DNA from: an uncultured bacterium
Lineage (GTDB): Bacteria; Bacteroidota; Ignavibacteria; Kapaibacteriales; UBA4661
Assembly: GCA_937899715.1 (NCBI GenBank)
Contig: CALCNX010000058.1
Span: forward strand, 1 to 22,388
DNA length: 22,388 nt
Direction of reading: 5' to 3'
Part shown: one piece after another, positions 1 to 6,404 of the stretch
Numbering within the stretch: position 1 is the first letter of the stretch
Layout: each line of letters opens with the position of its first letter
Notes under the pieces: model-generated
Seen by the model: the letters and a program-made list of their open reading frames with translations, nothing else
What the model was told of the DNA's origin: nothing
The model's database searches: none
Program-made: the position numbers and the translations under genes

Positions 1-1
1 T

Positions 2-22
2 CGGGCTTTGCCCGCTTTTTTT
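2..22 (+). terminator. Rho-independent terminator of a gene upstream of the window
   Basis: A 5-bp GC stem (CGGGC at 2-6, GCCCG at 10-14) with a TTT loop is followed by C and seven T. It points rightward, so it should end a plus-strand gene lying left of the window. The stem may extend into bases that are not visible. Confidence 0.7.
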
Positions 23-148
23 ACCTACTTTCCGACTTTTCAAACAAGCTCTAAGAAACAGTGTGATATTGAGGTGTTGAGGTATATTGGAGACCTTTGC
101 TTCGTTGTTTTTGTTTTTTCGTTCCTGCGGAAGGGCTGACTATCAATC

Positions 149-187
149 AAAAGCCCGATTCTGGCAATATGCAGAAGCGGGCTTTTT
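149..187. terminator. Bidirectional hairpin terminator downstream of the TPR gene
   Basis: AAAAGCCCG (149-157) pairs with CGGGCTTTT (178-186) around a 20-base loop. There are T-runs on both strands: TTTTT at 183-187 on plus, and TTTT from the complement of 149-152 on minus. It sits 35 bases past the stop codon of the minus-strand TPR gene, so it most likely ends that transcript. Confidence 0.7.
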
Positions 188-221
188 CTCAAATGTTCTT
201 GTTCGATTTCTTGGGAGGCGT

Positions 222-929
222 TTATTCAAGCGTTCCGCCAAGGCGGATAATACCGGCTTTGGCATCGTTCACTGCTTCGGAAAATTCCGGCGAGCCGGCA
301 ATAGCGCGATAGAGCGCAATTGCCTTGTCTTTTTGACCAGCTTTTTCATAATGCAGCGCAGCAAAGAGTTTGTAACGGTCTTCGTCACCAAGTTTTGCAC
401 CGATAGCAGATGCCTCTTCGTAGAGTTTTGCTGCGGCTTCGTGTTGATTACCTGTTGCGCGGCAAGAAGCCAAGCCCGCCAATGCACCCATTTTCGTAAT
501 GTCGCTGCCTGATGCTGTTGCTTGGTCAAAATAGCGTTCTGCTTCGGAATAACGACCGAGCGTTGACAGAGCGTTACCAGCATAGAGCGCTGCCAAACGA
601 CCGCTTTCGCTGCTACCGAACTGACTGCTAATAGCGGTCAAGCCGATAACACTTTCGCCGCGAATGGTACCGGAAACGCCGCCAAGTGCTACTTCAAGTT
701 GTCCGGCATCGTAGAAGGGACGAATACGCGAGAGTTTCAAAGCCGCTTCTTTTTCAGTATTTTGTTTGGTATAGCGGTAAAAAAGAAAGCCACCGATAAG
801 TACAGCAAGAACAGCAAGCCCCGCGAGAGCAAATTGAATCATGCGTTTGCGCTGTGCTTCGGCATCACTTAGAACTTCGACTGTATTTTCGACTTCTTCG
901 TTGTTTTCGAGTATTTCTTTGTCGCTCAT
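222..929 (-). CDS. Membrane-anchored tetratricopeptide-repeat protein (YfgM-like)
   Basis: This is a 235-residue protein with an acidic cytosolic N-terminus (about 1-28), one transmembrane helix (about 31-51) and a periplasmic-type helical repeat region. TPR-like helices are visible around AALYAGNALSTLGRYSEAERYF, GALAGLASCRATGNQHEAAA and LHYEKAGQKDKAIALYRAIA, each with the G/Y-x-A spacing of TPR units. The architecture resembles YfgM-type proteins, which work as ancillary factors near the Sec translocon or outer-membrane biogenesis. Family membership is inferred from layout, not from a catalytic motif, and the exact role is unknown. No clear SD sequence precedes the ATG at 929. No promoter of its own is visible between it and the tRNA-Arg gene 44 bases upstream, so it may be co-transcribed with the tRNA. 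A terminator follows the gene. Confidence 0.8.
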   Translation of the reverse strand: MSDKEILENNEEVENTVEVLSDAEAQRKRMIQFALAGLAVLAVLIGGFLFYRYTKQNTEKEAALKLSRIRPFYDAGQLEVALGGVSGTIRGESVIGLTAISSQFGSSESGRLAALYAGNALSTLGRYSEAERYFDQATASGSDITKMGALAGLASCRATGNQHEAAAKLYEEASAIGAKLGDEDRYKLFAALHYEKAGQKDKAIALYRAIAGSPEFSEAVNDAKAGIIRLGGTLE

Positions 930-973
930 TGTTGTAAATGGAAGAAAATAAAAAATCTTGTTAGATTAGCCTG

Positions 974-1046
974 TGCGCCCGGAGGGACTCGAACCCCCAA
1001 CCTATGGAACCGGAATCCATTGCTCTATCCATTAAGCCACGGGCGC
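974..1046 (-). tRNA. tRNA-Arg (anticodon CCG)
   Basis: On the minus strand a 73-base cloverleaf folds with a perfect 7-bp acceptor stem (GCGCCCG/CGGGCGC). The anticodon stem is ATGGA/TCCAT with loop TTCCGGT, and the T-arm is GGGGG-TTCGAGT-CCCTC with one G-T pair. The anticodon CCG lies at plus-strand bases 1011-1013 and reads the Arg codon CGG. The discriminator base is A and the 3' CCA is not encoded (CAG follows), so CCA must be added after transcription. Confidence 0.95.
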
Positions 1047-1088
1047 GTGCAAAATGCGTTGCTTTTACAATAAAAACAGTATAGCCTA

Positions 1089-1120
1089 CAAAACTACAAC
1101 GTTTTGGCGAAAAAAACAAA
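1089..1120 (-). promoter_or_regulatory. Bacteroidetes-type promoter for tRNA-Arg (and possibly the TPR gene)
   Basis: On the minus strand TTTG (1117-1120) is followed after exactly 20 bases by TAGTTTTG (1089-1096). This matches the -33/-7 consensus TTTG-N19-21-TAnnTTTG of the Bacteroidetes primary sigma factor. Transcription would begin near 1082, about 36 bases before the tRNA 5' end. No second such site lies between the tRNA and the TPR gene. Confidence 0.55.
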
Positions 1121-1130
1121 CTCCTGAAGC

Positions 1131-2195
1131 ATGAAAAACAAAATGAATGCACCCAGCGAAAGTGCCTATCAAAACAAAATAGTTAGCGAGAAAGACCTTC
1201 AATGCGTTATCAGGCACGTACTGCGCGACCCGAACAGGCAGTGGCGCACGACAAGTGGCGCACTGCTTTCGGTTATTTCTGTGGGCGAATGGAATCACCA
1301 TGAAGGTCCGGATTTCCTTAATATGGCTTTGCAAGTGGACGGAACTGTTGTTATTGGTCATGGCGAAGTGCATTGGCGCTCATCGGACTGGGAGAGCCAT
1401 CGCCACGAGAAAAACCCGCTCTACGACGGGCTTGCACTGCATATCGTACTGCACGACAACCGCGCCGAAATACCGTTTGCACACTACACGCTCGTCATGC
1501 CTGAGGAAACATTATTTCAAAATGCGGATGGCACCACAACCATAGCACAAAGTATTCTTCAAAGCGACCTCCACGATGTTCTGCGTGATTATGCGACGCA
1601 ACGTTTTTTGCGCAAAGCTCGTTATGCTGGCGCTATTCTCGCTCTTCACGATACAAATGCAGTGTTTATAAGCCTTCTCAGTGATTTTGTGCAGCGCCGC
1701 CTCAGGAAGAAGCATCTTCCAAATGGTCTCAAGAAAATTGCTCATGCGCTGAAAGAATTGGATAATCAAGCGTTTGCACCATTTCTACACTTGATTATCA
1801 TTGCCCCAACCCTCAGCAATGCAACCGATTGCATGGATGCCGCCGAGAAGGCTCTGGCGAAATGCCTTGAAACGGCTCACTGCGGACGGGGAACTGCGTT
1901 GGAGATATTGGTCAATATCGTGCTGCCACTTTCGTATGCTTATTGTGTACATTTGCAACGTGCGGATTCGTCACAGAATCTTCTTTGCAGCTACTTGCAT
2001 ATTCCCGCAACCAATCAGTATGCCCATTTGAAGCGCAAATTTCCGGCAATTCCGCAAGAATACGTTTGGCAGCAACAAGGTATGCTGGAATACGAACTAG
2101 AAGTCGGAGCGTCTGCGAAGAAGGAGCAGGGCAGCATCCACGCAATAGCTGCACATCAAACGCCGGAAATGGTGATTACCTTTTACGCAGCATAG
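1131..2195 (+). CDS. DUF2851 family protein
   Basis: A 354-residue protein of unknown function with DUF2851 hallmarks: GEWNHHEGPDFLNMAL near the N-terminus (about 52-67), then GHGEVHWRSSDWESHRH (about 76-92) and the following HIVLHDN stretch (about 104-110). The HxxEGPDF and E-V-H-x-R-S-S-D-W motifs with their conserved His, Glu and Asp suggest a metal- or nuclease-like site, but no activity is established that I can name. Members in Bacteroidetes are often around 420 residues, so this copy looks short; its C-terminal half is the more divergent part. No clear SD sequence precedes ATG 1131, and an in-frame ATG at 1143 is an alternative start. I see no terminator after it. Confidence 0.8.
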   Translation: MKNKMNAPSESAYQNKIVSEKDLQCVIRHVLRDPNRQWRTTSGALLSVISVGEWNHHEGPDFLNMALQVDGTVVIGHGEVHWRSSDWESHRHEKNPLYDGLALHIVLHDNRAEIPFAHYTLVMPEETLFQNADGTTTIAQSILQSDLHDVLRDYATQRFLRKARYAGAILALHDTNAVFISLLSDFVQRRLRKKHLPNGLKKIAHALKELDNQAFAPFLHLIIIAPTLSNATDCMDAAEKALAKCLETAHCGRGTALEILVNIVLPLSYAYCVHLQRADSSQNLLCSYLHIPATNQYAHLKRKFPAIPQEYVWQQQGMLEYELEVGASAKKEQGSIHAIAAHQTPEMVITFYAA

Positions 2196-2532
2196 AGGTA
2201 AAGAGCACAGTACAAGGGGAAAATCGTGCAATTTGCATACAATCCCCACTCTGTTACATCGTCCTTGTGGGCATTTGCGGTTGCTTATGCAAAGAAAAAT
2301 TTGCTTTCTACGCTCACAATCTTTGCACAGGTCAACATTTTGTGTAATTTTGCGTCGCACCCTATGAAACACGCATTGGCGCAAGGTTGCAAGCCTCTTT
2401 ACAAAATTATTGCCGAAAGCAATACAATGTCTCTTTTGAACAATACCGATTTGAATACTACTGACACATCGAACTAATACCGTTTAATCTAACCTTTACA
2501 TCACTTCCACACGTAATCACCCGGAGCGATTC
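2196..2532. other. Intergenic region before citrate synthase
   Basis: This 337-base gap holds one good promoter candidate (2322-2352). A small open frame is present (ATG 2364, 37 codons to the TAA at 2475-2477) but shows no SD sequence or recognisable protein features. A GGGGA/TCCCC inverted repeat near 2216-2250 has no T-tract. Nothing else convincing was seen. Confidence 0.4.
2322..2352 (+). promoter_or_regulatory. Bacteroidetes-type promoter for citrate synthase
   Basis: TTTG (2322-2325) is followed after 19 bases by TAATTTTG (2345-2352), a full match to TTTG-N19-21-TAnnTTTG. The start of transcription would fall near 2359, giving a 5' leader of roughly 175 bases before the citrate synthase ATG. 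Confidence 0.55.
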
Positions 2533-3816
2533 ATGAAACTCATCACTGCGAAAATGGCAGACATTGCCGACACCCTGCGCAGCGAGCGCAAGCAGATGGC
2601 AAAACAACACGAAGAAACAAAAATCGGCGAAATCACTGCTGGACAGGTGTTGGGCGGCATTCGCGGCGTACCGGCTCTCATCTGCGACACTTCGACGGTG
2701 AATGCCGACGAAGGCTTACGCATACGCAACATCCCCATTTTGGAACTGACAAAAGCACAACCGGAAGATATTTTCTTCCTGCTTTGCACCGGCTCTTTCC
2801 CGAATGACAGTGAACGCACCGAGTTGCACGAACTCTTCACTCAAAACTCTTCCGTACCCTATTACGTCTGGAATGTGTTGGAAGCTATGCCACGCGACTC
2901 GCATCCGATGGTAATGCTTTCCACCGCAATTCTTGTCATGGAGCGCGAATCACGCTTCCGTGCCGCCTACGACACCGGCAAAGGCAAAGACAAACTTTGG
3001 CAATTCATGCTGGAAGACGCATTCTTGCTGCTTTCCCGTATTACAACTATTGCAGCCGCCATTTACCGTATGCGTTTCGATAAAGGTGAGCGCATTGCGC
3101 CGCGCACCGACCTTGATTGGGGTGCAAACTTCGCCTATATGCTGGGTTTGCCGGACAACAACAGCCGATTCACGGAACTTATCCGTATGTATCTGGTGCT
3201 GCACTCCGACCACGAAGGCGGCAACGTTAGCGCTTTCACAGCAAACACAGTTTCATCGGCACTTTCGGACTTATTCTACTCCTTCAGCGCCGGATTAAAC
3301 GGCTTGGCAGGACCTCTGCACGGCTTGGCAAATCAAGAATGCTTATCGTTTGTGCTCGAACTCCACGAAAAATTTGGCGGCAAAATCCCATCCGACGACG
3401 ATCTTGCGAAGGAAATGTGGGCGCTTTTGAATAGTGGGCAGGTCATTCCGGGCTATGGACACGCGGTCTTGCGGGTTACCGACCCACGCTTCACGGCATT
3501 CCACAACTTTGGCAAGCAAAATTGCGGCGATGATGCTGTTTTCGGCATTGTGGATAAACTCTTCCAAATTGCCCCGAAAGTCCTCACCGAGCATGGCAAA
3601 GCCAAAAACGTGTGGCCCAACGTAGATGCAGCTTCCGGCTCGCTTCTGTACTACTACGGTATGAAAGAATTTGAGTTCTATACGGTCATGTTCGGTGTCT
3701 CACGCGCTATGGGTATTGCTGCGCAGCTTGTTCTGGCGCGTGCAGCAGGCGTACCGATTACTCGACCCAAAGGCTTGACTAGTGCCGGCATCAAGAAAAT
3801 GCTGGGTATGAACTAA
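2533..3816 (+). CDS. gltA: Citrate synthase, eukaryotic (mitochondrial) type
   Basis: A 427-residue enzyme condensing acetyl-CoA and oxaloacetate to citrate at the entry of the TCA cycle. It follows the mitochondrial citrate synthase pattern rather than the E. coli GltA pattern. Examples are GIRGVPALICDTSTVNADEG (43-62), HSDHEGGNVSAFTANTVSSA (224-243), NGLAGPLHGLANQE (256-269), PGYGHAVLRVTDPRF (306-320) and the C-terminal PWPNVDA/YYGM/FGVSRAMG-type blocks. The three catalytic residues of the family are present: His263, His310 and Asp365. There is no NADH-regulated N-terminal domain of the type II hexameric enzymes. GGAG (2523-2526), six bases before the ATG, fixes the start. It is a single-gene unit with its own promoter and a strong terminator. 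The symbol is used for function only; the family is the eukaryote-like one. Confidence 0.95.
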   Translation: MKLITAKMADIADTLRSERKQMAKQHEETKIGEITAGQVLGGIRGVPALICDTSTVNADEGLRIRNIPILELTKAQPEDIFFLLCTGSFPNDSERTELHELFTQNSSVPYYVWNVLEAMPRDSHPMVMLSTAILVMERESRFRAAYDTGKGKDKLWQFMLEDAFLLLSRITTIAAAIYRMRFDKGERIAPRTDLDWGANFAYMLGLPDNNSRFTELIRMYLVLHSDHEGGNVSAFTANTVSSALSDLFYSFSAGLNGLAGPLHGLANQECLSFVLELHEKFGGKIPSDDDLAKEMWALLNSGQVIPGYGHAVLRVTDPRFTAFHNFGKQNCGDDAVFGIVDKLFQIAPKVLTEHGKAKNVWPNVDAASGSLLYYYGMKEFEFYTVMFGVSRAMGIAAQLVLARAAGVPITRPKGLTSAGIKKMLGMN

Positions 3817-4138
3817 AGAGAATTGAGCGTTACGAATTTCGATTATGCAAGAACTTAGCCTTGTAGCACAAAAGCGCTGCAAGGCTTTTTTATGGGTATA
3901 ATTCTACACTTTTTCCTTGCAGTTTGTTAAAAAAAACAGCAAATTCTTAGGAGAAGCTACTACACTATAAAAGTTGCCTAATAGACACTCTGCTTCGCGC
4001 ATTAACAGACATCACACGATTATATTGAGCCTCATTTGTAATGCTGTGCTAGTTCGTGCGAAAGAGTAGAGGCAGACCTGAGAAGGACAAGGGCGAAGAA
4101 ACAATTTCAAAGCGAATCTACAACGAACTGTACGGATT
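3817..4138. other. Intergenic region between citrate synthase and enzyme I
   Basis: After the citrate synthase terminator, bases 3892-4138 contain no reading frame I would support and no full match to the TTTG/TAnnTTTG promoter pattern on the plus strand. The frame of enzyme I is open back to a TGA at 4079-4081 but has no ATG, GTG or TTG before 4139. Confidence 0.4.
3857..3891 (+). terminator. Rho-independent terminator of citrate synthase
   Basis: An 11-bp stem (AGCCTTGTAGC at 3857-3867 with GCTGCAAGGCT at 3876-3886, one G-T pair) is followed by TTTTT. It lies 40 bases after the stop codon. Confidence 0.85.
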
Positions 4139-6010
4139 ATGGATAGTCAAACGAACATACACATTAGTTTACACCCCCCGCCCTCGCATAATGGAGTGTA
4201 TGCGCCATTGGCTTCACAAGTGCTGGAGGGGATACTTGAGGAACGTGATAGCGACGAACCTCCGTCAGCGCAGTCGCAGCCATCACTCCGAAAAACTCCG
4301 CACAAAGAAAAGCGCTTTAAGGGGATTCCTGCTTCGCCCGGCATTGTTATCGGACAGGCAGTAACATTCGTTGTGGAACCGATAACGATTAAACAGACAT
4401 TGATAGAGCCGGAACGGGTTTCAGCAGAAATAGACCGATTTCATCATGCCGTAGAAGAATGTACTGCCGAACTGCATCGGACGATAACGATGGCAAACGA
4501 TGAAGCGCCGGTCGCCGCACCAATCCTTGAGGCGCAATTATTCATGCTAAATGACCCCAGTGTCGGAGCGATGGTCACGGAATATATTCGGAAGCAATAC
4601 AGCGCCGACCACGCCGTGCAAGATGTTTTTGACAGCCAACAAGCTATTATGCGCCATGCAAGTGACGCTTATTTGCGTGAGCGAGCAGCGGATTTGGAAC
4701 ACGTCAAGCAGCGTCTTTTGAATTTTCTCGCCAATCGCAATCTCGCTGCGCCGGAAATTGCTGAAGGGAGTATTGTTATCAGCGAGTCGCTTACGCCTTC
4801 GGACGTGATGTTTTTTCGCAAAAGTGGCATGGCGGCATTTGCAACGGAATCAAGCGGCATCACCTCGCACGCTGCTATTTTAGCACGTTCTATGGCGATG
4901 CCTTCGGTGGTAGGATTAGCAAATGTTTGTAAACGCATCCACACCGGTACGAAACTCATCATAGACGGCTTTGCGGGAATTATTATTACTCATCCGCAAG
5001 CAGAAACCCTGGAGCGCTACGAGCGGAGACAACAAGACCTCGAAAACAAGCTCCGTAAACTTGGCAAGTACGCTTTTCTACCGTCAGAAACACTTGACGG
5101 GCGCAAAGTGCATCTTTTTGCCAATGCAGATTCGCCGGAAGAAATAGAAATGGCGAGGGCATCCGGCGCAGAAGGAATAGGGCTTATTCGTACAGAATTA
5201 CAGCTCTTAGAGCGCCAAATTATACCTAGTGAAGACGAGCAGACCACGTTCTACAAAGACCTTGCAGAACGTGCATATCCGCTTCCCGTCACGCTTCGCG
5301 CTTTCGATATCGGCAGCGATAAATCGTTTGGTCTTATCGGTCACGAACCCAACCCTGCATTAGGGCTACGCGGGTTACGATTTTTGTTAAAAAATCGGGC
5401 GCTTTTTACAGCACAAATTCGTGCGATTTTGCGTGCTTCTTGCCATCGCAATGTGCGAGTAATGCTGCCAATGATAACGACTGTGCAAGAATTTCAAAAA
5501 GCGCTCAGTCTCATTGAGGGCTGCAAGGCTACTCTTCGCGGGAATGGCGAAGATTTCGATGAGACGATTCCTGTCGGTGCGATGATTGAAACGCCTGCTG
5601 CTGCCTTGATTGCCCGCGAATTAAGCGCTATGGCAGATTTTTTCAGCATTGGTACGAATGACCTGACGCAATACACTCTCGCTGCAGACCGTATGAACGC
5701 AAGCGTAACAACAATTTTCGACACATTTCATCCAGCTATTCTCCGCCTTCTGAACATGACTATTGAAGCCGCCCAGCATAGAAATATACCGGTGGCAGTG
5801 TGCGGCGAATTTGCCAGCCACGCGGCAGCAACAGAGTTGCTTATTGGCATGGGCGTTAGCGAACTCAGCGTGGCGCATACAAGTCTTTTAGACATAAAAA
5901 AACGCATCCGAAAAGTTAATTTTTCAAGTACCAAAATTCTCTCCATAGAAGCCCTCACACTTGGAACCAGCTCCGAGGTGAGGAAATACCTCATCTCCGG
6001 CAGCCGATGA
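4139..6010 (+). CDS. ptsI: Phosphoenolpyruvate-protein phosphotransferase (PTS enzyme I)
   Basis: A 623-residue cytosolic enzyme that takes phosphate from phosphoenolpyruvate and passes it to HPr. Domains in order: a Pro/Ser-rich N-terminal extension (1-57) not found in standard enzyme I, the N-terminal EI domain opening with KGIPASPGI (61-69), the swivelling phosphohistidine domain with SGITSHAAILARSMAMPSVVG (239-259), and the PEP-binding barrel. The phosphorylated His is His244. PEP-binding motifs include RAFDIGSDK (387-395), GTNDLTQYTLAADRMN (505-520) and the active-site Cys555 in VCGEF. There is no GAF domain, so it is not a classical PtsP (EI-Ntr). No HPr or EIIA gene is in the window. 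ATG 4139 has no clear SD; because of the extension, a later start is possible but none is better supported. Confidence 0.92.
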   Translation: MDSQTNIHISLHPPPSHNGVYAPLASQVLEGILEERDSDEPPSAQSQPSLRKTPHKEKRFKGIPASPGIVIGQAVTFVVEPITIKQTLIEPERVSAEIDRFHHAVEECTAELHRTITMANDEAPVAAPILEAQLFMLNDPSVGAMVTEYIRKQYSADHAVQDVFDSQQAIMRHASDAYLRERAADLEHVKQRLLNFLANRNLAAPEIAEGSIVISESLTPSDVMFFRKSGMAAFATESSGITSHAAILARSMAMPSVVGLANVCKRIHTGTKLIIDGFAGIIITHPQAETLERYERRQQDLENKLRKLGKYAFLPSETLDGRKVHLFANADSPEEIEMARASGAEGIGLIRTELQLLERQIIPSEDEQTTFYKDLAERAYPLPVTLRAFDIGSDKSFGLIGHEPNPALGLRGLRFLLKNRALFTAQIRAILRASCHRNVRVMLPMITTVQEFQKALSLIEGCKATLRGNGEDFDETIPVGAMIETPAAALIARELSAMADFFSIGTNDLTQYTLAADRMNASVTTIFDTFHPAILRLLNMTIEAAQHRNIPVAVCGEFASHAAATELLIGMGVSELSVAHTSLLDIKKRIRKVNFSSTKILSIEALTLGTSSEVRKYLISGSR

Positions 6011-6404
6011 ATATTGTCTCCTTCTTGCGCCCTACGAAGCCTATTTTTAACCACAAATTGAAAGATTGCATTGGTTAATAAATTTTGTATATTCGGTGCT
6101 GTTACCGTGATTTTTACCGTGTTCAATCTTGTTCACATTGCATAAAACAAGCGAATGCAATATCCCTACCCACTTTACCAATGCTGTACCGTGATGTCTA
6201 TGCACAGCAGCAATACGAGCTAGTCTGAAGTCCGCCATAGTATATAATTATACAGTTTAGGGCTGACGACACAAAACTCCACAAATCGGGTTGTGCCGAA
6301 TACCATTGCAAATCTCCAATCCCTGCGTCCTTTTGAGCATATCGTTGTAGTATGCCAAAGAACCACGACGCACTTCTTTTACCATTTCATCCTTGAGGTT
6401 CATA
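6011..6404. other. Intergenic and leader region before the first susC
   Basis: This 394-base gap has an unconserved left part and a right part (about 6316-6404) closely resembling the sequence before the second susC. In the left part TACCGTG occurs three times (6103, 6115, 6187). A near-match promoter, ATTG (6057-6060), 18 bases, TAAATTTTG (6079-6087), has one extra base in the -7 element, so it is only a weak candidate. The right part holds the 14-codon upstream ORF and the susC SD sequence. Confidence 0.5.
6352..6396 (+). CDS. Putative 14-residue leader peptide (uORF) before susC-1
   Basis: ATG at 6352 opens a 14-codon frame reading MPKNHDALLLPFHP, ending in TGA at 6394-6396. The TGA overlaps the GAGG SD sequence (6395-6398) of the downstream susC start at 6405. 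The same arrangement, with the same length and the pattern MPKxxxALLLxFHx, precedes the second susC. No SD precedes the uORF itself. Translation is inferred from position and paralogue conservation only; DNA similarity from duplication could explain the frame being retained. Confidence 0.35.
   Translation: MPKNHDALLLPFHP

Noticed and set aside
2364..2477. Small open frame of 37 codons just after the predicted citrate synthase transcription start
   Set aside because: It has no SD and no recognisable features, and its composition looks like random intergenic translation. One coincidence of position is not enough.
4056..4364. Plus-strand open frame of 102 codons overlapping the start of enzyme I
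   Set aside because: It overlaps the clearly homologous enzyme I frame, has an Arg-rich shadow composition, and has no domain.
5975..5997. Hairpin GAGGTGAGG/CCTCATCTC with a 5-base loop at the 3' end of the enzyme I gene, considered as a terminator
   Set aside because: It lies inside the coding sequence, 11 bases before the stop codon, and has no T-tract after it.
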